In this document: one piece after another, positions 27,868 through 40,545 of the stretch
How positions within the stretch are numbered: position 1 is the first letter of the stretch
Layout: each line of letters begins with the position of its first letter
Origin: Diphasiastrum complanatum
Lineage: Eukaryota > Streptophyta > Lycopodiopsida > Lycopodiales > Lycopodiaceae
NCBI GenBank assembly: GCA_029204225.1
Contig: MU832105.1
Location: forward strand, 23,114-87,113
DNA length: 64,000 nucleotides
Reading direction: 5' to 3'
Notes under the pieces: model-generated
What the model saw: the letters and a program-made list of their open reading frames with translations, nothing else
Databases searched by the model: none
What the model was told of the DNA's origin: nothing
Program-made: the position numbers and the translations under genes

Positions 27868-30264
27868 TTGAAGATTGTCAGAATAGCGGTCTGGAGGTCT
27901 TCTTTGTCTTGTTGACCTTCGAGGTTCGATTCGTCGCTGCTCAAACATTTCTTGTTCGTGGGGTCGATCCTCTGTTTCATGCTACTCTTGAGTCTGGGGT
28001 GCTGCATTCTGATTTGATGACTATCCTCGATCTCCCTCTTGAATAAGCAGTAGTGTGAAGATCTCATGGCCTCTTTCGCCTTTCAGTCCAGGGAATGTGA
28101 ACTCGTCGAACTTCACATCTCTGCTCGAAACAACCTTCTTCGTGGTTGGATTGTAGAGTCTGTACACATGTGTTCTGTTTGAGTAGTCGACCATGATTGT
28201 TTGCTCGGATTTGTCGTCGAGTTTGCTTCTCTTTTTGTTTGGAATGTGCTTGTATGCTGCACATCCAAACACTCGTGCATATGACAGATCAGGCTTTCTG
28301 TCTGTCCACATCTCGTTGGTGTTTTGTTCTCCAGCGCTATCGTTGTCGATCTGTTCTGCAGGTGTACTGTTGCAGCTATTGCTTCGGCCCAGAATTGGCC
28401 TGGCAATTGAGCCTGTGCCATCATGCATCTGGCGCCTTTGACAAGCATTTTGTTTTTTCTTTTTGCCACTTGTATTCTGGTGTGTATGCATGAGTGAACT
28501 GGTGTTCAATCCCATGTTCTTCGCAGAATCTTGAGAATTCTATGCTTTTGTATTCACCTCCATTGTCAGATCTAAGGATCTGTATCCTTTTTGAGGTGTG
28601 TCGCTCTGTGAATGCCACGAACTTCTTGAAAGAATCAAATACTTTGATTTCTTCTTCAAGTAGTAGATCGTGGTCATTCGACTATAATCATCTATGAACG
28701 TTAGAAAATATTTTGAACCTGAGAGCGAATCTGTTTTCATCGGTCCACACACATAAGAGTGGACAAGCTCAAGAACTTCCTTGGCTCTTCTTCCTTCATG
28801 TGTAAATGGATTCCGATGTTGCTTGCCTTTTTGACAAGCTTCGCAGAACTTAGCCTCGGGCCTTGATATTTTGAGACTTGTGACAATGTCCTTTGTGCTC
28901 ATGTCATACAGGCTCCGCATGTTCAGATGATACAATCTCCTATGCCAGAGCTGATCTTCGTTTTCTGAAGCATTTAATATTCTATTAGAGTTGCTGATTA
29001 TTTTGGCATGGTAGAGGTTTCCTTCTTTGCATCCGACCGTCAACAACTTGTTTGTCATCTTCTCGATCATACGATAAGTGTTGCCATTGAACAAAACTCG
29101 AATGCCTAGATCTGCCATCTTGGAGACAGATAGCAGATCTTTTTTGAGTGAGGGCACATAGAGTGCTCCTGGTAGCTCTGCTTGGTCTGATAGTGTTCGT
29201 AGATATAGAGAGCCGATGCCTTTGACATCATGTCTGCTTCCATCGCCTAGAATCACTGCTTTGTCATTTTCGAGTTCGCGAAAGTTGATCAAGATCTTCT
29301 TGTTGCAGGTTATGTGAGATGTTGCTCCTGAATCGATGACCACATCATAGTCATGATCGGAGTAGCTTGTCGAAGCTTCATCGAGTATCGTGAAAGCTTC
29401 ATCACCTCTTTTTGCATCTTTAGATGATTCTGCAACATTTGCCTTTTCAGCTTTGTTTTTTCTTTTTGGGTTAAATTGGCAGTCGTATGCAGAATGCCCT
29501 TTCTTCTTGTAGTGCATGCAAGGTATTGCTGGATTGAACCAACATTTGTTGGCTGTATGGCCTGGTTTGTCGCAGTGATTGCAGGAAGAAGATTGTTGAT
29601 TCAAGGACTTCGTCTTCTTGAATTTTGGCTTGTTTTTGTTCTTCTTCTTTCCTTTCGTGAAGAGAGCTTTCTCTTGATCACTGCTTCCCTCTCCTTCGTC
29701 TCCATCAGTCTCTCATCAGCGACAAGACTGATTGCTTTGTCAAATGTCATATATAGTAGACTCAATATGAGCATTCTCAGCGGCTGATAGGACGTCGGTA
29801 GAGATTTCATGAAGTACATCAGCTGTGGTGCTAGGACCTGATGCTCCTGTCCTGATGGAGCGAGTTGAGCGAAGATCGTTCTGATCTTCTCAACGTGCTG
29901 ATCCAACTGGTTGTCATCCCACCGTATTGATTGCAGTTGATTGTGAAGGTGCATGACTGAAGCTGCAGTCCTCACTTCATACTTATGCTTTAATCTTTTC
30001 CATGCTGCATGGTTGCTTTCGTAGTCTTCAATCTGCATGAGTAGATCTTCATTTATGGACGAAACAATGATCGCCATTGCGCGTTTTTTTTTTTCTGATC
30101 CATTTAGCTCTCCTCGGGTCTCCCTCTGGAGGCTGCACCTCTGAGAGCTCGATCACCGACCAGATGCCTTCGCCCTTCAAGAGTGTTTTGATTTTGAATT
30201 TCTAGATTTTGTAATTTGCGCCATCAAGACTGATTGCTACTCTGGTCTGGATTGTCGTAGCCAT
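27868..30264 (-). pseudogene. Ty1/copia Gag, protease and integrase (element A)
   Basis: Read right to left. Gag begins at the ATG at 30264 (MATTIQTRVAISLDGANYK), 54 bp after a primer-binding site. A stop at about 30200 and a shift at a poly-A run near 30085-30095 break it, and it continues as EDLLMQIEDYESNHAAWKRL. The zinc knuckle CNHCDKPGHTANKC is at about 29580, protease VVIDSGATSHITC near 29340, then LWHRRLYHLNMRSL and FCEACQKGKQHRNPF (integrase HHCC), KYFLTFIDDYSRM, and DNGGEYKSIEF (about 28560). The last integrase block (RVFGCAAYKHIPNKKRSK) is near 28240. The protease active site and several integrase residues are intact, but multiple frameshifts make it defective. The reverse transcriptase is missing; the remnant ends against a gypsy fragment. 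Confidence 0.88.
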
Positions 30265-30317
30265 ATTATGTTGTCTGGAAGAATCACTATTGGGATATCA
30301 ATAGTGACAACCTGTTG

Positions 30318-30329
30318 GCTCTGATACCA
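30318..30329 (-). other. Primer-binding site of copia element A (initiator tRNA-Met type)
   Basis: Minus-strand TGGTATCAGAGC, the standard plant LTR-retrotransposon site complementary to the 3' end of initiator tRNA-Met. It is preceded directly by an LTR end reading ...GCCACA. Confidence 0.88.
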
Positions 30330-31941
30330 TGTGGCGTGATCGCGTGCGTGGGACTGATTCGTGTTCGTCCTCACTTTGTCTTCTTTATCGCGAACAATTT
30401 CCAGTCTTTTAATTTTCTTTTGTGCGAAAGCCCTTACACGAACCCAGACGACCAACTATGCATCACAGAACATGTTCTATCCTAGCAATCATGACACATA
30501 GCACAAAACAAGATGCACAAAAATAGAGTGACTGAATTATCAGTTTTAGTTTAGAGTGAATTCGTCAGTGTCTCGCTCGTTGGCGGAATGACATTCTACT
30601 CTTTCGCTGTAATCTGCTCGTTGGCAGACTTTCATATACAGCTATGGTTTCTTTTCTTTCTTACTCTATTCGCTACGTCTCTCTCTGTCTCTTACAGATC
30701 TCTGTATTCACTACCTACATTATGATCCAGAGAGGATCGTTTATACCTCCACTATGTGGAGTTTACAAGATAGCTAAAACATCGAATCACATGACTAGTT
30801 AACGCTAATCAACTAGTTAGTTAGTCTTCGTCGTTGCTACTCGTTTCAGCTGGGCGTGAAGCCTGTTGAGCTACCAGCTGGCAGTGCAAAAGATTTTTCT
30901 TCATCTATTTTGTAATCTCTCGTTTGCTTTCGTTCTTTTCATTTCTTTTCGTAGTTTTTGTTTCGCATCCCTTTTGCGGTTTGCAATCCTGGAAGTGCGT
31001 TCGCGATTCACGAATCGTTCGTGCTTCGAGTCAAAGACACGTTGACTGTCACGAGTTGTTCTCGTTCGTGCTTTGAGTCAAAGACACGTTGACTGTCACG
31101 AATTGTTCGACCTTCGTGTCTTGTTCATGCTGCGACAAAGTTGCAGGAGTTCACCATTTCTGACACCGAAAAGAAAGTATTCGCGACAGACGAATAAGAT
31201 GGTTTTAAGACAGTTCTTTAGAGCATGCTTTACGGAAACACGACAAACGACTGTAATGCACTAGAGCATCTGTCTGATCAGAGAGTAATTCATGAAATGC
31301 GTTAGAGATTGTTAGCAGACTCAAGATCACTCACACTCAACAGTGCGGAGAACAGAGATAAGAGAGAATAACTCACAAAACTCTATTCACTTCTTCACTC
31401 TCTTACATAAGCATAAACTCTTCTCTCTTGATGATCGAGACTGAAGTGTGAGATCTATATATGTTCTACGGGACGAACAAACACACCTCTTAAACAATAG
31501 GTGTGTCGCTCACGCGAAAGGGTCTAGTTAACAATTAGACTGAAAATACGTTCAACTATACCATAGGAGGTATACTTAACTATGAGTTAAAGTTACTCTA
31601 GTTTAACATGTCTTTTCGTATCTAGTCGTTTCGTATGGACGATCTAGTAAAGGTTATCCAAGGCAATGTCTTTTCCTTTTAAAGGTCTTGTCCTTAATTA
31701 CAAGGCAAGTACTTAGGGGATATATTCCCAAAAAATGACTTAGGCCTCTTCATACAGTGTCACATTTCTCACCTTTTTTCACCTATGGAAATTTACTTGT
31801 ATTTATGCAGACAGTCGAGTTTTTCGCCTGTCTTATTTTATATGTAAATATGCAGACTATGTGACAACATGAGTAAAAATGCAGCATGAATGGAGGCAGA
31901 TTAAAATAAGATTTAGGAGAGTAGAGGAGATAAATCCAACA
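30330..31941 (-). repeat. LTR sequence between copia elements B and A (probably two LTRs)
   Basis: On the minus strand this block starts TGTTGGATTTATCTCC right after a purine tract (AAGAGGGTGGGG, 3' end of element B). It ends ...GCCACA right before the PBS of element A. Two TATA-like stretches (about 31460 and about 30755) suggest two different LTRs side by side, not one of 1.6 kb. The internal border is unclear. A 47-bp tandem duplication lies at 31017-31110. Confidence 0.65.
31017..31110. repeat. 47-bp tandem duplication
   Basis: Two units beginning GTTCGTGCTTCGAGTCAAAG and GTTCGTGCTTTGAGTCAAAG, 47 bp apart, nearly identical through GACTGTCACGA. Confidence 0.9.
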
Positions 31942-33250
31942 CCCCACCCTCTTAATTTGGATCCGTGAATGCCTTGATCTTCAGACTGAGTAATGCACAA
32001 AATTTGTTGTGTGCATTAACACTTAATGCCTTCGTGAATATATCTGCAACCATGTCCTGCATTCTACAATACGTTAAGCTCACCTCCTTGTTGAGAACCT
32101 TGCCCTTGATGTAGTGATATCTGATTTCAATGTGCTTACTCCTAGAGTGAAATCTAGGGTTGGCCGATAAGGCAATAGCACTTTGATTATCACAGAATAA
32201 AATTGTAGGGTTATACTGATACAAATTAATGTCGACAGTAAATTTCTCAATCAAATTGCTTCCTTAATAGATTGAGAAGCAACAATGTATTTTGCTTCTA
32301 TAGAAGAAAGTGCGATAGAGGTTTGCTTACGACTGTTCCATGAGATAGGACCACCGTTGAAGAAGAATGTAAATCCAGATGTGGACTTACGATTGTCTAC
32401 ATCTCCTCCCAAGCTTGCATTAGAATATCCACTGAGCTGATGAAGATTGTCGTTGCTAGCATTTCCATAGCAGATGCACTGGTCCATGGTAGCTCGAATA
32501 CACCTCATGACTCTTATGAGAGCCTTCCAATGGGTAATGCCAGGATTAGCCATATATTGGCTGAGTGAGCTTACTGCAAAAGAGATATCTGGTCTTGTAC
32601 AGACCATTGCGTACATGAGAGATCCAAGTATCGATCGATAAGAATACTCTCTCATCTACTCCTCTTCTTGCTAGGACTAGGGACATTGGTCCTTTGACAA
32701 ATGCAGGCCTGGATCCATCGATGAATGAGCTAATTTATAATTCATTAGATTGTATTTGTTAAGAACATTGTGAAGATATCTTTGTTGAGTGATGTAAATC
32801 AATCGTCTCGCTCTTTCTTCGTGGATCTAAATGTCCAGACAGAAGTGAGCTTTGTCCAGATCAGTCATGTTGAACTCTGAAAATAGCAACTGCTTAGATT
32901 TCTTGACCAAATTGGTATTGTTGCTGAAGAACAACATATCATCCACGTATAAGGTGATGATGATGAAGGATTGTTGCACTGACTTGGAATAGACATTGCA
33001 AGCAGCAGTGCTTGATTTGAATTCTTGTTCGATGAGGAATGTGTTGATCCTCTGAGACCAAGCTCTGGCAGACCATTTCAAGCCGTAAAGTGCTTTGTGG
33101 AGTTTACAGACATGATTCTTCATACCTTCCAAAACGTATCCTTTGGGCTGGATCATGTAGATGTCTTCTTGTATAATTCCATTCAGATAAGCTGTTTGTA
33201 CATCAACCCTCTGAAGTTCCATCTCAGTGAGACCAGGACAAAGAGAAGCT
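31942..33250 (-). pseudogene. Ty1/copia reverse transcriptase and RNase H (element B)
   Basis: Read right to left. RT carries LQRVDVQTAYLNGIIQEDIY, CKLHKALYGLKWSARAW and the catalytic YVDDMLFFSNN (33222-32830). After a short broken stretch comes YRSILGSLMYAMVCTRPDIS, then RNase H with SGYSNASLGGDVDNRKSTSG and KQTSIALSSIEAKYI (32655-32251). The C-terminal blocks IRYHYIKGKVLNKEVSLTYC and QDMVADIFTKALS end at 31952. The RNase H DADWA motif reads SNASLG, so it is catalytically dead. A polypurine tract and LTR start follow directly. Gag, protease, integrase and the first part of RT are absent. Confidence 0.87.
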
Positions 33251-33489
33251 TGTGAGAGTTAGTTTGATGTCTAAGTGTCTGTGCGAGAGTTCCCAGTGAA
33301 AGAAAGGCGGGAAAGCACCAGTGAACCCTCGTAGACAGCAAAATTTTCAGTTCCAGTGGTCAAGAACTCTCGCAGAGGTACTCAGGTCAATCAGTGCAAG
33401 GAGTAAAAAGTTATCCCACCGCAAAAAGCCTAAAATTCACTTGTGGCCGATCAGATCGATCAGATCCTTGAAATTTAGACTGTATTTTA

Positions 33490-36400
33490 CTGTATAAGCA
33501 GGATCCAATCACTTTGGAACCCACCATCGGATGAATCTGAGATCGAGTCGATCAATAGCACGAAGGATAGCAAATCAAGCACCACACCTTCCCAGATTAG
33601 CAGCTGTGCAACAAGAGGCAGAACCGAAACCAGCACCAATGGATCCAATGGGCCAACCCGTACCTGTCGCTCCCTTGCAAGCAGTCCAGAGAGCACCATA
33701 GATGGAGATACCAAAATACGATGGATCATCAGATCCCATCCGCTTCCTCCAGATCTACAAGCAAGCTTGTGAGATCTATGACGAACGGACACCTGCAGAG
33801 AAGTTGATGTTGTTTCCCATGTCCTTATTGGTAGTGGCTCAAGATTGGTTTTTCAACTTGTCAGATGAAGAAAAATCTACCTGGGAAGCGGTTAAAGCGG
33901 CTCTCATTACACGCTTTAAACCAAGAAAGTTCTTGGAAGACCCGTTCCTCCTGCTGAGCAAAGTCAAGATAGGAAAACGAGAAAGGGTCATGGACTATAT
34001 TGTGTGGGTCAAATAGTTACGATCCGAGTGGAGTGCAGCCCTAACTCCCGATCACGCGGTGATCATGTGGTTCCTAGCCGGACTACCACGAAGCATCAGA
34101 AGAGAACTGAAACGACGAGAGCAGTACGCTACTCTGCAAGAAGCTATGGAAGATGTCATCATGGAAGAGGATGAGGGATCTGACGATGAATATCCATCCA
34201 CCCACACCCCTACTCCCTCGATCGCATCATTATCATCAAACACATCTGCTCTATCCACAAAATTGTTGTTGGAGCAAATGACGAAATTACACAAACAGCA
34301 GATGGAGCAACTTACGGCGCAGTTTGACCAAAAATTGAAGGCCTTACAAGGAGCTGTAGCACTAACACCACATCAACCGGAACCGAACCAGCTGCAATAT
34401 CCAAGACGAGAGAATGTATGGTGTTCAGTGTGCACGCAAAACCATACATAAAACGAGTGTCCAGTCCTAAAGCAAAATCTGAGACTGACACATAGATTCT
34501 GCCATCTGTGCAATGCAACATCGCACGATATGGCATTTTGCTTGTTTAACCCCCAGATTGTTCAACAGAAGAGGATTCCTTATCCTTACCATCAAGAGGC
34601 ACCCACCGCGGCACCAAGGTATAGCGCATCGAATCAACAACAGCGTATGGCCTTACCTGCACCACCAGGGCCAGCCAATCAATAAGTGGCCTATGTAAAC
34701 CTTACAGAAGCGGAACCATAGATGCAAATGCCACCTCAACCTGAGCAGCAGCAATGGTATGGACCAGATGAACCATTTATGGATCTTGTCATAAATGAAT
34801 ATGTTGCGGCCTATGCAGCTCAAACTCAGCGTCAAGGTGGAAGAAATTACGGCTGCTACGGATGCGGCGAAGGACACAAAATTGCAGAATGTCCCTACAA
34901 GGGACAATACACATCCTTCTGCCGAGAATGTGGTTATGGACAATGTTTCAAGAATTGTCCATTTAAACCTGGAACAAGTGCACCTCTTAACTTCATTGCA
35001 ATACAGCAACTAGCAGTTCCAGCAGGGATGCCATCAGAAGGACGACAATTCCACGCTCCTGTGTTAGCTATTACGTGAACACAGAAGAGGAAGGAAGTGG
35101 CTCCCTCACCACCACCATTGATCACTGACAACCAACCCTTAACTTCCGCGCCATATCTGAATGTGAGGGAAGAAATAAGGCAATACTAGAAAATAAGACA
35201 CTGGGTACAGGAAGCACAAGCGGAGGAAAAAGAGCAAGAAAGAGACAATCCCACGGAACCTCTAGTTGGCGTCGAACGGATACCGCAGGTGGGCTCACCA
35301 CTGCGCACTAATCAGAATGATCGGTTGCACCAACATGAACCACCTTTTCATATGGTGGACCCCGAGGAACCATGCACTGAAAGGCTCACACTTTTATTGT
35401 CAAGCCGTGTTAGTTTACTACTCGGAGAACTACTGAGGATTGCACCACAAGCGAAAAGCCTTCTAGCGTAATGGGCCAAAGCGAATGAGGAGCTAGTAGC
35501 GCCTGAGCCCATATACTGTACAGGCTATGGAGAAACAAGTAACGTCCTCCACATCGGAACAGCATGGAAAAGTGAGGAACACAACATCACTTTACCAATC
35601 AAACACAAGAGATACGAGGATGAGACAATAGTGGTAAATGGAGGATCGGGTGTCAATTTGATCTCCAGTACTTTGTATGAAAAATGGGGTTTGCAAGGGT
35701 TGAAGCCAGCAAGATTTGCCATCAAGCTAGCGGATCAGTCTTGTGTGAAACCAAAAGGTGTAGTTGTCGATATCCCCGTAAAGATAGCAGGCATGTAGTT
35801 TGTGATTACTTTTGTAGTCATGGATATACTTGAATCTCCATCTGCATACCGTGTTTTACTAGGAAGACCATGGTTGAGGATTGCGCAAGTAGTACACAAC
35901 TGGAAAACGGGAAAACTCACCTTCGAGAATAGAGAACAGGCTATAAAGGTTGATCCAACCACATGGGCGGTGAAACCTATTGGCTGATGACGGATCATCT
36001 ACGACAGATCACACGATTGATCGCCCAAGGCCAACCAAGTAAGGTCACTATGATTCAGAGACGGATGTCGTAAGATGGACGGATGCATTAGCAACTATTG
36101 ACTGCCAGACATGTCAATATGAATCAGATCCGAAACCCAATACATCTTCACCCAAGTGTTACACTATGGACACACCAATCACATTTGGGGTGAATATGAT
36201 AAACATAGCATGGCTATCAACGGAGCCTATTGAAAACCCAGTGCACGATGATCTAGTCCCTTGGCAGCATGCTCTAACTTATAGTAAGGAGATTGAGTTG
36301 ACTGATGAACAAGTCCTACACCACATGGACCCAGATCGTTACGGAACCAAGAAAGTACCAACTCAACCACCGCAAGAGTCTGTTATGGCGAAAATCTCAA

Positions 36401-36665
36401 GGATCGATCCACCCAAGGCACCTACGAATAAGAAGAATCAGTTGAAGCAATGCTACAACCAGGTGATCTGATGGAGTGATCTACCCAAAGAGGCGATAGC
36501 TATAGTGGATGTTGATATTCGCAACCACGAGGTGAATGTCACGGCAGTCCCGATGAAAGACGACAAGGATAAATCCACCAAAATGACAAAAAAGGGCAAA
36601 ATGAAGGTGTTGGACTCCTTGAAGTCAGTCAAGATAGAATCAAATACAACGTCATCTTCTACACA
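33490..36665 (+). pseudogene. Ty3/gypsy Gag-protease region
   Basis: Gag starts at about 33702 (MEIPKYDGSSDPIRFLQIYK, then WFFNLSDEEKSTWEAVKAAL), a retrotransposon Gag core. A coiled, Gln-rich linker follows, and Cys-rich knuckles near 34426-34560 and 34852-34970 (CYGCGEGHKIAECPYKG). An aspartic protease lies at about 35630-35990 (VNGGSGVNLISSTLYEKWGL, then VLLGRPWLRIAQVVHNW). The catalytic Asp of the usual DGGSG is Asn here. At least six in-frame stops interrupt the reading frame. Downstream to 36665 the sequence is charged and unrecognised, and no reverse transcriptase follows. Confidence 0.8.
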
Positions 36666-36684
36666 GGTGACATAAATTCAAAAA

Positions 36685-38650
36685 ATGACCAATTTTTCTT
36701 CTTTACCTTTTGATGATGTATCATGGTATATTGATAGTGGAGCAACAACTCATATGAGTTGCTCCAAAGATTCTTTTGTTTCTATTGAATCTGTTCTAGA
36801 TCCCAAGAAATCAATATACACAACAGTTGGTGATGCATGTGCAATTGAAGGTGTTGGAAGTTGTTCCTTAAAACTTACATCTTCTATGAATTTTACACTT
36901 TCCAATGTTCTCTATGTGCCTAATCTCACAAAGAGTGTGATTAGTGTAGGAAAGTTGCTAGATGATGGTTATGAACTGGATTTCAATATCAATGGTTGTT
37001 TCATAAAGAAAGAAGATAAGATCCTTGCAAGTGGATCTAGATATGGAGGTATTTTCAAGCTAGATGTGCATGAAAATTCAAGTTTATGTGATGCTACATT
37101 GATGACTTATGTTTCCAAGGGGGAGCTATGGCATAGGAAGTTGTATGTTTCCAACTTCAGGTCTATGCCTATTATAGTCAAGGAGATCAAGCCAAGGGTG
37201 GCTTATTCTATGGCAAAATCACTTATGGATCCATATTTAATGTCTTCTAAAAAGACAGAACATTCTATGGAGTTGGAACATTCCGATGTTCATCTTTCTT
37301 TATCAGTAAGCAAGGAAGGGGTTTCTTGCTTTGCATGTACTATTGATGGATCCACAAGTTACATTTGGATGTGTCTTGTCTCTTCAAGTTTTTTGGTGCA
37401 TGTGTATGTTCCATCATGCAAAACTTTATGGAATTATGAAGCTAATGGAAGGAGTGCACTTTATGAAGTCTTGTTCAGTTATAACCCTAAGGTAGTATAC
37501 CTCAGTGTTCTTGAAGACTATTGCTTTGTATGTGGTTTCTTGGAAAGAAAGAAGGATGGTGATCCTAGTTTGTGAATCATGGTTGGATGCTTATCCACCA
37601 ATGAAGACTACATAGCCTTTACACTCTCTATCTCGAAGGTGTTTGAGCATGGAGAAGTTCTTGATTTTGAAGATCTATTTTCTATCTTGGAAGTGGCTGA
37701 GAGCACAATGTCTCATAGTGCATCACAAGTCATTACTATGGCAAGTAATCAAGTTGATGAGGTCAAGGTTTGAGGAGGAGTATCCTCTCAACATGCATGT
37801 CCAAGGAGATCTTCATCATTGTACAAGGCCGAGTCCTTGTTGATCTTATTTCATGGAAAAGAAAAGAAAAGTAAAGGAAGTATTCATTTTGTTTTACTCA
37901 CCTATTGTTCTTTTTCTTTGATTAATGATGTATCTTGCTTAATTGAGATTTGCTTATCTCAAAGGTCAAGTAAGACTATTCTGTTTTTGAATGAAGTCTT
38001 TAGTTTGGAATTACTTCTTGTCTTTTGTGACTTGATTATGTTTCCAAAACATCTAGAAAGCAAGATGTTGTACCATCATTTGTATGCTCTTAAATTGAGT
38101 AAGAGCAAGTATGAGTTTAGTACTCATAGTTTGAAAAGGAGTTTTTTCATGTATTGAGGCATATTGTAAACTTCTTGTGAGGTTAAGTGAAGCATCCACT
38201 GAGGACAATGACACCCTCAAGAAAGTATTTAGCCTTAATTTGATGAAGTTTGAGTATGGTTTCAAGATTAGATCCATTTTGGATAGAGTTCATATTTTTT
38301 GGACTAGTGAAGCTAGTATGCTTAATCTTGAATATTGCTCATGGTACAATCTTGATCTGTATGATCTTTGTGGTCATGATGAGGCATGGAAGCCTCAGTT
38401 TTTTCAGTCTTTCTTGCAGCCAACTTCATGCATGTGGACTTTGCATACCCAGGATCGACATCAGACATGCAAGAGGTACATTGGCATACGTAGCAGGTTG
38501 GTGGAATATTTTTCAGAGGCATTTGGAAAAGATTTCTATCAAAGAGAACTTATCGTGGATTTGGTAAGCATACTGCTATGATGGATTCTTTGTTCATCTT
38601 CACTTCAAATGCAAAGCAAAGAATCCAAACTCAAAGGATCTTCACCAACA
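36685..38650 (+). pseudogene. Ty1/copia protease to RNase H remnant (element F)
   Basis: A 296-codon frame opens with protease VSWYIDSGATTHMSCSKDSF (active site intact) and the tail LSNVLYVPNLTKSVISVGKL. GELWHRKLYVSNFRSM is a degraded GAG-pre-integrase block. Later residues are a worn integrase (HSMELEHSDVH, then YLSVLEDYCFVCGFLERKK). RT is almost unrecognisable. Near 38455-38560 another frame reads DIRHARGTLAYVAGWWNIFQ, a worn copia RT/RNase H connection. A purine tract AAGGAGGAGGG at 38671 suggests the 3' LTR starts there. Gag is absent; protease begins 20 bp after the end of the gypsy Gag-protease block. Confidence 0.75.
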
Positions 38651-38670
38651 TCAGATAGATATATTTTAAG

Positions 38671-39233
38671 GAGGAGGGTTAAAAACTATAAAACATATCT
38701 ATCATCTATTGTTAATGTTTGGGGGATCCTACCCATGTAAATATTTTGTACATATCCAAGGTATGTGAACTGAGCACATATCCTTGTAGAATAGGGTGAG
38801 TTTGGGTTAGGTAGATCAAATTCCAGTGACATGCATAAAGTCTAGTTGGTCTAGTATGATATGCAATAATGTTGACAATGTCTAGTTTGATATGCATATA
38901 GAGATTCACATGGAATTGGTCAATTATGACCTTGTAGAAACTCGAGCCACAATAAATTCATAATGTCCTAAGTTTCCATAGTGACATGCAAATCATGCAA
39001 TCACTCTAATGGACACATGCATGTAGATTTGTACATGGCTAGTTGAGAAATTGCCATTTGGAGAAAGTAGAGAGAAGTTAGGTGCAACCTATGCATGCTA
39101 GCAGTTAGGTGTCAAGTTAATAGTTGTTTGCACTTGAATAGGTGTAGGATGTGCATTGTAAGAGTACCACGAATTTTGGCTCTCCTATATATGTACATAT
39201 CATTCTCATTCACAAAGCAATGAAGTGGGGGAG
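38671..39233 (+). repeat. Probable LTR-type sequence downstream of copia element F
   Basis: Starts with a polypurine tract and contains a TATA-like CTATATATGTACAT near 39185. No matching partner LTR is present in the window, so this is a position-based call. Confidence 0.4.
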
Positions 39234-39512
39234 TGCTGGATTATTCTTCTACTCATCAACTAATCGACATTTTAATCTTCGTCCAACTTTTATCCAGACC
39301 TGCAAATTTCTTCGCGATTTTACATAGTCTGCATACCTACTAGGAAATGGTTCACAATGTTGGCATTTTTGGGATTGTCGTCTTTTGGGATTTTCTCTCA
39401 CTTCGGCTTTTTTGCAAAATCTAGATGACTCAAATGGTGAGGAAATGACTTTCGCGAAGACCTTCACATTTTTGCAGTCTTTCCATTTTCTCTCACTTCG
39501 GCTTCGTTCACC
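39234..39512 (+). repeat. Truncated copia LTR (family D), left copy
   Basis: Begins TGCTGGATTATTCTTCTAC after a GTGGGGGAG purine tract and matches the start of the LTR at 47483 over about 280 bp. It includes a 95-bp internal tandem unit (39391 and 39486, TTTTCTCTCACTTCGGCTT). It breaks off directly into copia protease sequence. Confidence 0.85.
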
Positions 39513-40545
39513 CACTCTCGAGTTGTGCAACTTGGAGACAACTCATCGCATTCAATTGAAGGTGAAGGAACAGTCAAGATTGAACTCAAAAGAGGTGAAG
39601 TCAAGTTGCTGTTCAACATTCCCCATGTTCCAAATCTGGCCAAGAATTTGCTCTCAATTAGTAGAATCACCGATTCAGGTCGGAGGGTTGAATTTGATAC
39701 AAAAGACTGCAAAATTCTTGAAAATCCCGGAACGTTCTAGCCTACGGAAGAAAAAGCGGCTATCTTTACAAACTCGGCCACTGTTACTCTTATAACAGTC
39801 AAGTTCTTCACACAGTCACTTTTGAATCAACTGATATGTTGTGGCATTTCAGACTTGGCCATCTTAACTACAACAGTATTCAGCAAATGTCAGTTCAGAA
39901 TCTAGTACAAGACCTGCCTTCAGTTAGCAAGCCAACTTCCCATGCGAAAGTTGTATTATCAACAAGCATGCTAGAAGTCCCTTTAGTTCAGACTCAGATC
40001 ATACATCCAAGGGCTTGCTTGACCTTGTACACAACAACATTTGTGGGCCGATGCAGACTGCTTCCACAGGGGGAGCTCTCTATTTCCTAACCTTCATTGA
40101 CGACTTCTCTCGAAGAACTGCAACCTACTATATGAAGAACAAATCCAAAGCATTCAAGTTCTTCAAGCAGTTCAAGGCGTCTGTAGAAAACTAGACCCAG
40201 AGGAAGATCAAGGCTCTACGCATAGATGGAGAGGGAGAGTACATCTCCACAGAATTCAAGGAGTTCTGCAAGGCCAACGAGATACTTCAACAATACACAA
40301 CCAACTACTCACCTCAGTCCAATCGTGTAGCTGAGCGGAAGAACTGGACACTCATCGAAAGTGCCAAGAGCATGCTGACCCATGCCTCTCTTCCAAAGAA
40401 ATTATGGGCAAAAGCTGTTACTATAGCCGCCTATTTACAGAATCGATCCATCACCAAAGTCCTAAATGGCAAGACACCTTATGAGGTGTGGACATGATCA
40501 AAACCATCACTCAAGCATATTCGAGTGTTTGGATGCATCACTTTT
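39513..40545 (+). pseudogene. Ty1/copia protease-integrase (element C, 5' part)
   Basis: In-frame pieces include NIPHVPNLAKNLLSISRITD (protease tail), DMLWHFRLGHLNYNSIQQMS (pre-integrase) and FLTFIDDFSRRTATYYMKNK. These are followed by IDGEGEYISTEFKEFC and KSMLTHASLPKKLWAKAV, then HIRVFGCITF at the right edge. Frameshifts and stops are present. The integrase is cut exactly at RVFGCITF by a nested gypsy element and resumes at 45413. Gag and the 5' LTR are missing. Confidence 0.88.

Noticed and set aside
30330-31941. One 1.6-kb copia LTR shared by two elements
   Set aside because: Two separate TATA-like regions and an internal tandem repeat make two adjacent LTRs more likely; kept only as a combined LTR block.
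33490-36665. Endogenous pararetrovirus (caulimovirus) origin
   Set aside because: The Gag core, DGGSG-type protease context and LLGRPWL block fit Ty3/gypsy; no movement-protein-like sequence was seen.
36685-37575. A domesticated copia-derived gene (296-codon uninterrupted frame)
   Set aside because: Its protease and integrase blocks run on into a degenerate RT/RNase H in other frames, as in an ordinary decayed element; no sign of selection can be judged here.
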